Below, piece by piece: positions 24,161 through 37,300 of a DNA stretch of 64,000 nucleotides (position 1 is its first letter; the number at the start of each line of letters is the position of its first letter). The stretch is from contig NC_081543.1 in assembly GCF_901000735.1 (NCBI RefSeq), positions 24,509,515-24,573,514 on the forward strand. The letters are read 5' to 3'. The position numbers were made by a program, and so were the translations under genes. This DNA comes from Corylus avellana. Its lineage: Eukaryota; Streptophyta; Magnoliopsida; Fagales; Betulaceae. The notes below the pieces were generated by a model that saw only the letters and a program-made list of their open reading frames with translations, had not been told where the DNA came from and made no database searches.

Positions 24161-24811
24161 CTCTAATCTATCAGTTGTTTTCAATATAGACCCCTCATGT
24201 TCAAAAGGTACCAAAGTAGTCCAAACTACCAAAATGTATCAAAAAGGCCACTTATTTTTTTATATTCCTATAATACCCATATTCTTTTAACAAATAAAAT
24301 AATTGTTAAAAAACCAAAAAATTAGTGAAAAATACCAAAAAAAAAAAAAAAATTCTTCTATAATAAAATTGCTTCATTTTGTATTAAAGTAAAATCAATG
24401 GGCGAATAAAAATAATTTCTTAACAGAATTTGACTACAGGGACTAAATTGTTTTTTTTAAAAAAAATATCTCAAGAACCGTACCTTTGATTTTACTTTAA
24501 TAGGACATCAATACTCACTATAGTTGGCTTAAATTAGTTAATGTAGTTGTCCTAAATTATTTATTTATTCCAAATTGTATTTATTCGCCCATTGGTTTTT
24601 TTTTTTTTTTTTGTATTTTTAAAAAATTGTTTGGTTTTTTTTTTTTTACAATTATTTTATTATTTTATTTGTTAAAAGAATAGGGGTATTATAGGAATAT
24701 AAAAAAGTAAGTGGCATTTTTGATACATTTTGGTAGTTTGGGGGCTACTTTAGTACCTTTTGAACATTGAGGGACTATATTGCAAACGGCTGATAGTTTG
24801 AGAGGTTTTTT
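24155..24811. mobile_element. Long foldback element in the last array unit
   Basis: Arms of about 230-250 bp (24155-24410 and about 24580-24811) are near reverse complements: ctatcagttgttttcaatat pairs with atattgcaaacggctgatag, and both arms carry ccaaaatgtatcaaaaa, ataatacccatattctttta and atgggcgaataaa or their complements. It is preceded by an (at)n run at 24119-24153. No open frame. Probably a MULE- or foldback-type MITE. Confidence 0.75.
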
Positions 24812-25266
24812 TATATTTTTCCCAAAAAAAAGTTATCAAGTTATTGAGATTTGTGGGGTGGAGGGAGATATTTCTCCCTCCTCCTTTCCCCTCCCTCTAC
24901 TCCCATCTTCTTTCCTTCCCCTCCCATTCCTATTTTTTCCTTTTCTTTTTTCAGTTTATTTTTTTGATTTTTCCAACCAGTCTAGCTGCTCCACCCATCC
25001 CTTTACTTATGTTGCACTGCCTCCATCCGCCCTCCACTGTCCTGTGTCACTCTTCGCCTACCCGGAATTAGTTGGACTTTAGATATAGTTTTTCAATTTT
25101 AGACCTAGTCTCTTCAACTAGTTTCATTCAGTCATGCACGGGCTCAACGTGTTCCCCGGCTCCTCAGCTGCCCATCTGCGCAAAACATCTCAATCTCATC
25201 CACCATGCACTGGCTAGTGCGCTTCGCCTCCCTCACCTTAGTTGTTGTAGCTGTTTGCTGGTTTTA

Positions 25267-25298
<32 letters not shown>

Positions 25299-25690
25299 AT
25301 TTGAATAAAGATTTGACTTCTCCTTAGATCTGCTTTCATGAGCGATCTTTGGGGTGAAGGTTTTTGTCTTGGCCTTTGGGTCGAGGTGGATTTGTTTCAG
25401 TGTGAGGGTTTTGCTCTTATGGCTGAAAAAATAAATGTTGGGAATATGGACTACATATGTATTAAATTGAGTCAGCGTGGAGCAAATATGTTCTATAACA
25501 GAATTTTGAACATGGTTTAGCTGATGTTGAAGTCGTAGATATGACTGGATTGTAAGATTTTTATGTTTGTCTGTATGATGTTGACGTTGTAACCTCATAG
25601 TTTTAGCTATGTTTTGTCAGTGCTTTATATTCTCGGATGTAAGGGTTTTATGTTCTTAATCTTTTTTCAATGAATAAATATGAAAAATTG

Positions 25691-27379
25691 ATATTTTGTC
25701 AATCGATATTTTGTCTATTTATAAGTATTTTGTCAAGAGAAGAAAAATTATTCGGTATATAAAGGGTTATTTATTTCTTTATGTTTTAAGCTTAAGTGTC
25801 TGCTTCTTATTTGATAGTGTAAAAATACCCCGTTTGCACTACAAACGGATTGGAATTATTCTCCTATTTTCCAAAATTTTTTTTACCAGAAACAAACGGT
25901 TGTAGATTATTGTTTTTGTTTCTCAAAGTATTTACCCATTGAGGGCTTGTCTACGTTTCCGCATGTTGACTTATATAAAATTGAAATTAATACATTTATA
26001 TATATATCCATACGGACCTCTACGATCCCCGCCTCCCCGGAGATAATGTTTGCGAACCTCTTATGATTTTGGATGTTTATTTTGATTGAAAGTAACCCTT
26101 TAAGATTAAACAATCCACACGTAAAGATTACAACTACAAAAAAATTAAAATTAAATAAATAAAATAAAAATAAATAAATAAATAAAAAGAAGATTACAAA
26201 TTCTGCTCCAACAGTTGATAATTAGCAACTCGATTAATTGTTAAAGATGAAATGTAGGGTTGCACGTTTCCTGTACCACCCATTTTCTTACCATATAATG
26301 ATATAAGTAGTTGCTTTCCTGTCTCGTGTTAGCTGGGTAGCTGCTCTCTGATGTGGGTATTAATATCACATCACTAAAGGGATAAAGACCCATTAAATCA
26401 TTTCTTATCTTTTAAGCCATGAAAATGTATTAAAAGTTTTTATTTTTTTTATTATTATTTTTTTTTAAAAAAAAAAAAACATAAATCATACATCCAAGAG
26501 AGAATATATATAAGAGAAAAGAGGGTGGGATTCTTCTAATATTAATGCTAGATTCTCCCAACTAATATTTGCATTAACCTTTGTTAAGTTTTTATTTATT
26601 TATTTATTTATTTTAAAGTAATCAAGGGTCAATTAATACTCAATAGCATTGAGTACTGTCTTCAAATTAATAGGATCATGATTCATTAAAATTCTTAAGG
26701 TAGTACTCTACAGGGTAGGATTTTTTTACATATAATATGTAGCATTACTCGAGATATGACTTTGGGAGAAAAATGTAGCTGCATCTTACTAGCTATTATA
26801 ACTCAAAAATTGATGAATAAGAAAATTAAAAAAAAAAAGAAAAAAAAGTCATGACTTTGGAATATATGTGTTTTGAAAGAGAAAAAAAAAATGAAAGTGA
26901 ATAACTAAAATAGAGAGAAGAGATTACAAATGAAAAAAAATGTTTTTTTTTATTCTTTTTGAAAAGAGCTAACACACTTCTTTTATCTAAATGACCTTCA
27001 ATTTAAAACCCATTACTGGATTAGCCAAAAAAAAAAAAAAAAAGGAAAATAGATATTTGATTGGAAGAGTTAAAAAAAAATGTAAATGTAGCAGTACTTT
27101 TTAAGGGAGCCATTTTATTTTTTATTGTTTCTCTCACATGTTTTTTTTCTTTTTTCCAAATCTTTTCTCACTTTTCAAGGGGATGGGTTGTTTAATTTGG
27201 TGTTTTTTTTTTTTAAAAAAAAAAAATTAAAATTAAAACTAATAAAAAAATTAAAAATAAAATATTATTTTAATAGAATAGATAGAAATATAGCTAATCG
27301 GATGTAGAGGTATTTAAAAATTTATTAGCTAAACTAGATAAAAGTGAGTTTTAAGAAGCCATTTTGCATAAAAATTTGG
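25691..27379. other. AT-rich spacer, no gene seen
   Basis: Several A/T homopolymers and a tttatttatttattt run near 26590. Nothing coding recognised. Confidence 0.45.
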
Positions 27380-27384
27380 CTCCT

Positions 27385-29062
27385 CTATTGTGAATGCTCT
27401 AAGATGCAGGTGCTTTGAAAAGTGAATAGTTTTCCAAAAAAAAAAGAAAAGTGAATAGTTAAATAAAAAAAATATAATTTTTTTAGCAAAATTTGAAAAA
27501 AAAAGAAAAAAAAAATTGCTTGAATACATATTTCAAATTTTTCATTATTATCATGCTCATAAGAAATTAAACCATGCTTAGATATATATTTAAAATATTT
27601 AAAATTTAAATGTGTTAAACGACCATGCCATAAAGAAAATGACTCAACAATATAATAAGAATGGGAAATAGCTTTATTAATAATACTGAGTTTGAACATT
27701 CCATCACAAGAATAACCATTTCCTATAAACATCTCATTCTTAGACAAGATCAACTTATCAGACTCAATGACTGCTTTATGTCATTCTTGCAAAATAAATT
27801 GGCAGATACAAGGTTCTTTTTAATTTCTGGGACATGAAAGACGTTGGTTAAAATTAATTTCTTCCCAGAAGAAGTAAACTGCATCTCTATAGTCCCTTTT
27901 CCATGAAACTTAGTAGAATTGTGGTTTCCCATCAAAACTTCTTCACCATCAGTTGCTATGACATAGGTCTTGAATTGTGCTTTCTCGCTGCACACATGCA
28001 TGGTAGCACCAGAATCAAACCACCAATCAGGAAAATTTGTAGCCGCAGCCATATTCACTTCAGTTATCATGCCAATTCATATTTTAGTCACCATAGCGAT
28101 AATTTCTTCAACTGCATTTGCCATGTTTGAAATGTTGCCATTTTCTTTCTTCTTATTTTTTAAAAATCTGCACTCACAAATATAATGACCCTTTTTTCCG
28201 CAATTAAAACATGACATGTTTTTCTTGTCTTTGTTAGGATCCTTAGAGTTATTCTTCTTAAAATTAGTTCCCTTCTTATTCACTTGAAGATAATTTTGTG
28301 TTCTATTACCTCTGCTGTGAATATTATTAACATTTACATTAGTCTCAAATTGGATACCATCACGAATTCGACTTTCTACTTCAATTTACAAATGTTTTCC
28401 AATTTGCTCTAACGTAAGATCTTCTAACATATGCAGAAGCTTCTTCCTATAGTTATTCCAACTTGATGGTAGTTTTGCAATAATTGCTCCCACTTGGAAA
28501 GACTTAGGAATTTTTATAAAAAGATCACGAAGTTTATTGACCAAAATCTGTAACTCATGCATTTGGTCTAGAATAGACAAATTATCTACCATTTTAAATT
28601 CAAAGTACTTCAAAATTAAAGATTTATCCGTACCTATTTTTTCAGTTTTGTACTTTGCTTCCAATGCGTTCCAGATTTCCCACGGCGACCTAATTGCAAT
28701 GAACAAATCATACAATTTATTAGAAAGAGTGTTTAGAATGTGCCCTTTGCAGACCAGTTCATCCTCTCACGTTTCTTCCTCTCCGCCTTGACAGCATTAG
28801 TATCTTCAAGAGTTGGATCAGGAAGTGAATTCACACTTGGATCGAGCACATAGAAAATCTTCAGTTCAGTGAGGAGAAATTAACTTCATCTTATCTTGCC
28901 AACAAGTAAAATTGGTTCCATCGAACCGGTCCAATTTCTCAAAATCTTGATTCACAACTTTAAAACCGGTTACGTTAGATCCTCCTTTCATTGTGAATAT
29001 CGTCTTCAAATTGTCAAGAAAATAATGTGATAAGGAAGAATAATCAGAAATAAACACTAAAT
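27385..29062 (-). pseudogene. Truncated Copia-type gag-pol (gag, CCHC, protease, pre-integrase)
   Basis: Read on -, domains occur in the normal Copia order but in several frames. A gag start (FDGTNFTCWQDKM, near 28930) is followed by UBN2-type gag (28386-28715: WEIWNALEAKYKTE, YFEFKMVD, GAIIAKLPSSW). Next come a CCHC zinc knuckle CFNCGKKGHYICEC (about 28175-28216), an aspartic protease with DSGAT (about 28010) and the gag-pre-integrase block LWHGRLTHLN (about 27630). After that the homology ends near 27540, and integrase, reverse transcriptase and RNase H are missing. In-frame stops and frame changes between the blocks make it non-functional. Confidence 0.85.
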
Positions 29063-29613
29063 TGTTAGGAAAATATTATTCAAGTAAGAACAAAATCTAA
29101 AACAAAAGATAGCTTTGAAGCACGATGAATTGCTATCTTTAAGATGATATCTGCCCCCACTCGAAATAAGTTTGCTAATAGGTTGCTAGCAAATCACCTC
29201 CAAGATATAACAAAGCTATAAATTCTACAGATAGCAATTCTGGAGAATTCTTACATCTTCTCTTGTGAACTACTAATGTTGAGAATGAAAAACTGAATAC
29301 TAAATTCGAAGGGAGTGTCTTATTTACAGAGAATGAAGGGGCACAAGTGAAAAGTTATAACTTTTCACTTCATGTAACTGACAGCAGTTACCGTATTAAT
29401 ATATATGCGACTGCGAGTTTAAGACCATATGCATTGTGCTAGATTGATGGTAACGCTATGTCTGTTCAACCTGGGACGTGTTGGTTCAAGTTTCAGTAAC
29501 TCCAACACGTCTCAGTAACTGCATATTTGCAGCTATTTATTTTAACCCTTCGAAAACGTCCAAACTCAACCAATGAGCTAACTAAATATTTTATTTAATA
29601 TTGCAATCTAACA
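29063..29613 (-). mobile_element. 5' LTR of the truncated Copia element
   Basis: On - the 551-bp segment begins TGTTAGATTGCAATATT and ends TTTTCCTAACA, giving the TG...CA ends and a TGTTAG/CTAACA terminal inverted repeat usual for LTRs. The gag reading follows within about 70 bases. The other LTR is not in the window because the element is cut inside pol. No obvious tRNA-Met primer site was seen after the LTR. Confidence 0.7.
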
Positions 29614-29860
29614 ATATTTATAACAAATGTAACTTTTCTCTTTACTAATCGAGTATTTAGCATAAATTAAAAATATTTTTAAAACGGTAAAATATGAACC
29701 ATTGCATACGTTCTCTAATTCTTTACATTTTTAAAAGAGCTCGATTTTCAAAACTCGTATTTTGAAATTATGGTAAACTTTTGAAATGTTACCCCAAGAT
29801 GAGCTTCATTTTCATTACCAGTAAAATGCAAAGAGTATTGCTATATATTTATTTTTTATA

Positions 29861-30935
29861 GGGTAAATATATTATAAATTCTTGAGTCAACGCGTCAAAA
29901 TTGTAAAATCCTTAAATTTTTTTTTTTTAGAATTTTTACTCTTTCGATTAATCGAAATGCAAAATAAATCCACTGTTAAATTTTCTCAAATTTGTCTAAT
30001 GCTTGTTAGTCCCAATCAAAAGGCACTGTTTTGATTAGGACTAACTTCAGTCCAATTTTTGATCTTACGTGTCCACAATAAACACATAGGATCAAAACTC
30101 ACCGTTTTGGCACCATCAGCCTTTCTTCTGTCCCAACAAAGACTCAGAGAATGGCGTTGTTGCTGAAGCCCTTGCCATTTCAAATTGGGACCTGAAGTCC
30201 ATATCTACAATCAGCCTTCTTGTTTTCTCACCATTTTCGACATCTCTCAGCATCACTTCAATATATTCATAATGATCTGTGAATTCCATAACTGAAACAG
30301 AGAACCCCATAAACAACATATATATATATATATATATTCAAGAATAGGTGTCTGTTGTGTATGAGAGATCGATTGAGAGAGACCTTTGGAGCAACCAAAA
30401 GTGGAAACCCATGATGTTTTGCAGAGAGAAGCTTCATAAATCATAACCATCCATTTTCAGTGTCATCACTAACCATTTCTTCAGATTAGTGGGTTCCACA
30501 TCCCTCACATACATCAGTATTTTCTCATGGGCATCAATCTCAGCGCTTGTGGCCCATCTATTTTCAGTGTCATCACTAAACAAAATGCATGATGAAAGCT
30601 TGGACGGCAGACGCCGTTGGCGCAGGAGAAGATAGCTTGGACTTCAGGTCCCAGTTTGAAGTGGCAATGGCTTCAGCAACCTACAAGGAGCTCACCAACG
30701 CCATTCCCTCGGTCTTTGTTGGACTGAAGAAAGGCTGAAGGAGATAATCTCACCATTTTATAGACACGTAGATCAAAAATTGGACTGAAGTTAATGCCTT
30801 TTGATTGGGACTAACGGGTTTAAACAAATTTGAGAAAATTTAATAGTGTGAATTTATTTTGTATATTCTAAACAAAAAATTTAAGGGATTTTACAGTTTT
30901 GAAGCGTTGACTCATGGATTTATAATATATTTACC
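29861..30935. mobile_element. Foldback element with DUF506 gene pieces in both arms
   Basis: Ends GGGTAAATATATTATAAAT and its complement at 30935 open arms of about 300-350 bp (29861-30215 and 30590-30935), with shared blocks such as gttagtcccaatcaaaagg and caatttttgatct. The inner part of each arm is a coding fragment of a DUF506 gene (plant PDDEXK-like family of unknown role). On -, residues HYEYIEVML, RRLIVDMDFRSQFEMARAS (30150-30290) and ASLCKTSWVSTFGCSKG (30390-30450) are visible. On + of the right arm there is DFRSQFEVAMASATYKEL followed by AIPSVFVG and a stop near 30739. The long terminal inverted repeats suggest a Pack-MULE; the target duplication is obscured by T-rich flanks. Confidence 0.75.
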
Positions 30936-31355
30936 TTTTTTTTTTTATATTATTGAACTCATGTGTGGTTATTAACTTTTGAATCGGTCTTTATTAAAAA
31001 TTAAAAAAAATTAAAAATTAACAAATAATAAAAATTGAATATTTTAAAATTATTTTTACGTAAATATTTCCGTTTATAACTCATGGTCACCGGAAGCGGC
31101 CTTGTTTATGAAAATTTGTGTATTTTTTTTTTCGAAATAATGTTTTTATTTTTTCTAAAATTTAGCGATACAAAGAATAAAAGGGAGGAGAAGTTTTCTT
31201 TAAATGAAAACAAAAAGAATGATTTATCTGAAGTTCTGAACGGATAAATTCAAATCCAACAAGATACATAAAAATCTGTTCCCTTCTTTTGTCACCGGAA
31301 ACAAACCGTTGTCGAGAAGTGTTTCGTTTCTGAGAGTATTTTCCAGGGTTTGGGG
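30936..31355 (+). promoter_or_regulatory. Promoter / 5' UTR region of the POB1/LRB gene
   Basis: AT-rich spacer passing into more mixed sequence before the ATG at 31356. The exact transcription start and a TATA box cannot be fixed. The foldback element at 29861-30935 ends only about 420 bases upstream of the start codon. Confidence 0.35.
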
Positions 31356-34300
31356 ATGGGGGAATCGAACGCAGACCTCTTCGATCCCCGGACGGTCATG
31401 GACTCGGACTTCTCGACGGGTGGGCTCGCATGCAGGTCCGGGTCCGTGTCCGACTCGGATTTCGCGTTCGCCTTCAACGACAGCAATTTCTCCGATCGGG
31501 TCTTGAGGATCGAGATAATACCCGATTTTCCCGAGACCAAATCGGACGGCGAGGGTGGCACCAGCATCGCTGTTTGGGTCCGCAATAGGAAGAGACGGAG
31601 GGAGGAGATTAAGAAAGAGACTGGTAAGAGAGTTTGTGAGTGCTTGTGTTTGTGAATTGATCGTTGAATGCAACTGGGTTCTGTATGGTTCCCGAGAAAA
31701 TGAAGAATTCGGAAGAAAAGTTTTGGTCTTTCCGTTTTCGGTTTCTTTGGGTCCAAAGCATTGATGAAATATGTTCTTTTTTTATTTCTATAATTTCTTT
31801 CACTCTTGTGATAAATTCTTGGTACTTGATGTGAATTTGGGGTTTTTGTGGTCGAATGTTGGGCTTTTGTGTGAATTTTGAATTCATGGAAGAAATATTA
31901 GGCTTTGATAGTCTGATTGTAATAGTTCCCTGAGAAACTTCTATTTCGTTGTGGTTATATATGATAGCAACCAGTTAGATATCGATTTAGAGGATTGTAT
32001 GGTTGAAGATTGGGGTCTCATTTGCCGAAAATAATACTAATTGGGGCATTTATCTTTAGCTGATGTGATTATGAGACAACAGACTATTATTGTAGATGTG
32101 GAACATTTTCCATGGGTACCCAGGAGTATATAATTTTAGAACCGTTTGGCTCATAGTGTGCATGTTGAATTTAGAAATCTTGGAGCTGGGGTTAAGGGGT
32201 TGAACCAGGAGTAGGGCCTGATTTGGCATGTATTTCCCATTATGATTTGATGATTTGGTGCCTATGATCCTAATTTATGTTGTGATTGTGAGACAACACA
32301 GTTATTGTAAATGTGCAATGTTTACATGGGTATCCAGGAGCATAATATTAGAAACTTCTGGCTCTCAGCATATTTGTTGATTTTTTTATTTATTTTTATA
32401 AGTAATTGACCCCAATAGGTGGGGGAGGGGGAGTTTTAAACTAGTGACCTTCACTTCTTGAGGCTAGTGTACCTATTGATTCTACAAATTGGGGCTCGGG
32501 GTCGTGATTGAACCCAGAGTAGTGCCTGATTTGGTATTAATTTTCGAGTAATGCTACAAGTCTCTCTTGTATTCCTCTAAGGATGATGTGACTCTTAAAA
32601 TCACCATTGGCTTTGTGATTGATCACTATTAGATTTTGATCAAATGATGAATTTAAAAGTCACACTCATTTTTTAGGGACACAAGAGTGACACAAAAGGG
32701 ACTTTTAGAATTACTCTTAATTTTCCAGTCTGATTTGCTTGTCCGGTCAAACATCATAAACACTGTTTGAGTATTTTCCCATCAGATTGCTTTAGGGACG
32801 TTTTACTGAATGTTTGATAGTTTATGGCAGTATATGTGAGCATATGATGCAGTTGGAGTATTATCTTATTTACTGACGACTGTTGGTGGCATCTTTTTCA
32901 CGAGTTTTATGCAATGTTTTCATGAATATATAAGGTTTTAATGCTTTTATGCTGATTATTCTGCTCATTGTGATTTTTTTTATCCTTTTTGCTGCAAAGG
33001 CATTGTGCTCGGAACAAAAAGCCTGCCAAAACCCCCCTCTACTACCCTGACTATTGTGGTAACTACATAATCTACCATGTTAGGAAGTTACACAAGCCTT
33101 TACAACGCTGTTAATTCCAAAAACTAGTTATGTTCAATGAGATTTTTACTCTTCTCATTGGTGAAACTCATTTTGGACATTAGTGCTATAGGTGATTTGG
33201 TCTGTCATTCTTGGGTGGGATCCCTTCTCCAACTCTTACCCTATCTATCAAGAAGCGAACAAATCCCGACCACCAAGAAGCGAACAAATCCACCACCTTT
33301 TGAGGCATGACCCATGACAATCCAAACCAGCTAAAAATAGCATACCATAGAGAGTGAGCGATCTCACAATGGGGAAGAAGATGATCGATCGTCTCCCCAT
33401 CCGATTTGCACAAGCAACATCTATTGATCACAATGATATTCCTTTTCCTAAGATTATCTATTGTGAGGATCTTTCCTAACACCGCCGTCTAAGTGAAGAA
33501 TGCCACTCTCGTGGGTGCCTTGGTGCGCCAAATACTCTTCCAAGGGAAAGGACTAGCCTCAGTACTAGCCAAAACATTATAGTAAGATAGAACATCGAAC
33601 TTCCCTTTACTTGACGGAATCCACCACATTTTATCCTCTCCTGCCCTATTCATTTTATGAGAGTACAACAAAGTATAGAACGAGGCTAGCACTTCCAACT
33701 CCCAATCATGAATCAACCGAGAAAAGCTAATATTCCATTGAAGAGCTCCCCCCGTGAGGTCCAAATTATCAGCAATAGATGCGTCTTTTGCATTAGCTAT
33801 GGTGTAAAGGCCTGGAAAAACATCCTTAAGACACACTTCTCCGTACCAAACATCATCCCAAAATCAGATTTTGGAACCATCTCCTGGATCAAATCTTGTA
33901 TGGCTAGACAACATCCGCCGCCCCCTACTAATATACCTCCAAAGATCCACCCCATGAGACCGAGAGATGTTGATAGAATGCCAACCACCCCATTCAGAAC
34001 CATACTTGGCATCCACGACCATTCGCCACATGCGTATAACGCCACAGCCACTTCCCTAACAAAGCCTTGTTGAACAGTCTCAATTTCCTGATCCCTAAAC
34101 CTCCTTTGGAAATAGGAGAGCAAATCTTATTCCAATTAACCAAATGGTATTTGAACTCATCGTTTAAACCTCCCCATAGAAAATCACGTTGGAGCTTCTC
34201 TATGCGCTTAGCCACCGAAACAGGAACAGGAAAAAGGGACAAAAAATAAGTAGGAAGGTTAGAGAGGGTGCTCTTTATAAGAGTAACCATACCTCCCTTA

Positions 34301-37300
34301 GAAAGATACATTCCTTTCCAGCTCGCCAACCTTCGATCAATCTTTTCCAAAATGTCATCCCAGATAGATTTGGCCTTAAAGCGAGCGCCCAAGGGGAGCC
34401 CCGGGTATTTCAAAGGCAAAGAATCTGTCTCACAACCCAAAACACTAGCCAATTCTTCCATATTATCCACATCACCTACCGGGACCAAAGTTGATTTAGC
34501 CATATTCACCTTTAGACCCGAAGCAACTTCGAAACAAACAAGGCTTTAAGGGAACGAATTTGATCAAGATTCGCCCCACAAAATACCAACGTGTCATTTG
34601 CAAACAAGAGAGGGGAAATGTTGATCCTCTTAGATAAACTGTTTCCCACTGAGAAGCCTGAAATAAAGCCACTCTCGGTGGTAGCAGCAATCATCCTTCT
34701 AAACGCATCCATAACAATGACAAACAGAAACAGAGACAACGGATCTCCCTGCCTCACTCCTCGGGAGCTGCTAAAGAAACCATCAGGAGTGCCATTGATC
34801 AACATGGAAAAATGAGCGGTCGAAATACATTGCTCTATCCAAGAACACCACTTCTCACCAAATCCACATCTCCTCAATAAATACAAGAGAAACTTCCAGT
34901 CAATGTGATCATAGGCCTTCTCTACATCCAATTTACAAAGCAATCCCGGTTCCCCAGAACTGATACGACTATCCAGGCATTCACTTCCTATAAGAACCGA
35001 ATCTGTGATTTGTCTTCCTTTAATGAATGCGTTCTGAGGCTTTGAAATCACCCTATCCAACACCCTCATCATCCTATTAGCAAGAACTTTAGCAATAATC
35101 TTATAAATCCCACTTATAAGGCTAATAGGACGAAACTCCTTAAGCTCGGACGCTCCAGGATCCTTTGGAATAAGAGAAATAAAAGTAGCATTAAGGCTTT
35201 TTTCAAACTTACCACGAGCATTAAAATTTGAAAAAATTGCCATAATGTCTTCCTTGATCACTTCCCAACAATCTTGGAAGAAAGCCATTGAGAAACCGTC
35301 CGACCCGGAGCCTTGTCTCTATCCATACCTTTCACCACCTCCAACACCTCCCTTTCCTCAAAAGGACATTCTAGCCAATCAGCCTCACCCCCTCCCAAAC
35401 AATCAAAGGCGAGGTTGTCCAACCTAGGCCTCCAATTGCATTGTTCAGAGAATAGAGACTTATAGAAATGCACTACATGATCCCTAATGATGTCTTGATT
35501 AGAGGAAAGAACACCATTGATGGACAGGGACTCAATAGAGTTGTATCTTCTATTAGAATTGGCAATCCGATGAAAGAACTTAGTGCACTTATCACCCTCC
35601 TTGAGCCATCAGATCCTAGATTTTTGTTTCCAATTAATTTCCTCTTGTAAAAGAGCAATCTCCAACTCCCTAACAATCACCCTTTTTCCATTCTTCTCTT
35701 CTTCTCCTAGTTCTCTCTCTTCCTCCAATCTATTCATAGCCTTCAATTCTTCCTCTCTCTTTGCAAATAACATTCACATTTCCAAATTCATTCTCGTTCC
35801 ATCTTTTGATACCCATCTTTAAAGTCTTAAGCTTCCGTGCCAAAATGAAGCTTGGAGTGCCAAAAAAATTGTATGAATACCACCAAGTTCGCACCTTATC
35901 TGCAAAACCATCAGTTTTCAATCACATATTCTCAAATTTAAAAGGCCTTTTACCCCCAGTCATACTCTTACCCCCCGTCATACCATCACAATCAAGCAAG
36001 ATGGGAAAATGATCCGAGCACAATCTAAGCAACCTCTTCTGAAGCAAGCTAGGATATTTGGCTTCCCATTCTGGAGAAATAAAAAAGCGATCAATCCTAG
36101 ACCGAGAATAAGAATTGGACCAATTGAATGTCCCTCCTGCAAGTGGAAGATCCATAAGCCCCTGTTCGAAGATGAAGTCCGAGAACTTTGACATTGCGGC
36201 ATTGAACCGCGCTCCCCCCAACCTTTCACTAGGAAAGTGAATGACATTAAAATCACCACCAATAACCCATGGCACCTCCCACCAACTAGAAAGACCAGCC
36301 AACTCTTCCCAAAGAAAACGTCTAAAGTAGTCAAGATTCGGGCCATAAACCCCCGCAAAAGCCCAAACATAATCATCCTCCACATTCTTGAATAAACCGG
36401 CTGCGACAAACTCTCCCACATAGACCTCGATCTTCGTGACCACCCTTCTATCCCACATCAACAAAATGCCACCAGAAGCTCCATCAGAAGCAACAAAGCA
36501 CCAATCGACGTAAGCACAACCCCACAAATTATTCACAAAACTGCTGGAAATCGATTCCATCTTCATCTCCTGGAAGCACACAATGTCCACCTTCCATTGT
36601 CTAAGCATATTCCTCACCCTCAAGCACTTATTGCCCTCATTCAAGCCCCTCACATTCCAAGAAACAATCCTAGGCTTCATGACAGATCTCTATGAGTTCT
36701 TCCCTTAGCCCTCCCCCTAATAGCATTACCGTCATAATTGATGGAGCATGCAAGGTTATTGAGTTCTCTCATACCATTCTTTCCCGTATTTGAGGCCACG
36801 CCTGTTCCCTTTCCTTCATTACTCGCGATAATAGTCGCGAACAGCTCTGAAAGCTTCCTTTCATACCCATCACACGAGATCCCCACATAGTGACTAATCT
36901 CCTCCACAAGCTTCAGAAATCTATCAGCAGAATTAAACCCCTTCTTCACCGAAAACCCCTTAGCTGGACAGCACGCCAGCGGACTGTGCTCTTCCTCCTC
37001 ATATACTTCCAATTCTTGGCCTGCCATCATGGACTCCTTGAGAAGAATAGATTTCTCCATCAAATGAGGAACAATAGACACCTCCATGCTGGCTTTAGAG
37101 GACCCACTGTCCATGTCCTTCCGGTTTTCCAAAGAGACATCTAGACAATCTCCCGTCGTATCTTCCATCCCTTTTGTCAATCCATCTTCCACCTCTGCCT
37201 CAATAGGACAAAATTCCACAATCCTAGTTTCTATCTCTCAAACTTTCAAAGGTGATGGGCTAGCGGCATTCCCAGGTCTAGATACCTTTACACCCCTAGG

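Larger units (their letters stand above)
17500..25690 (+). repeat. Head-to-tail array of about eight ~850-bp units
   Basis: Each unit begins with a block like gttattgagacttgtgg, followed by a C/T-rich tract (ctcctttcccctcc, ctcttctttcctccc, ttttttccttttc) and a middle with ctttagatctagtttttcaa and ctcctcaactggtttcgctc. It ends with atgtaagggctttatgctct and caatgaatgaatatgaa plus an A-rich linker. The end motif recurs at about 18327, 19818, 20639, 21537, 22380, 23249, 24087 and 25668. Spacing is 820-900 bp except where insertions sit (18752-19342 and 24155-24811). Copies differ by many substitutions, so the array is old. Frequent short open frames in the C/T tract are frameshifted between units and are not genes. 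Identity unknown; the conserved 3' end followed by A-rich DNA recalls a retroposon tail. Confidence 0.8.

Noticed and set aside
17511..25299. Many 60-200 codon frames rich in Pro, Phe, Leu and Ser
   Set aside because: They arise from the C/T-rich tract of each array unit, change frame from unit to unit and match no domain.
31224..31887. Minus-strand frames of 90-154 codons over POB1/LRB exon 1
   Set aside because: Shadows of the GC-rich exon; the plus-strand reading matches the family and splices in phase.
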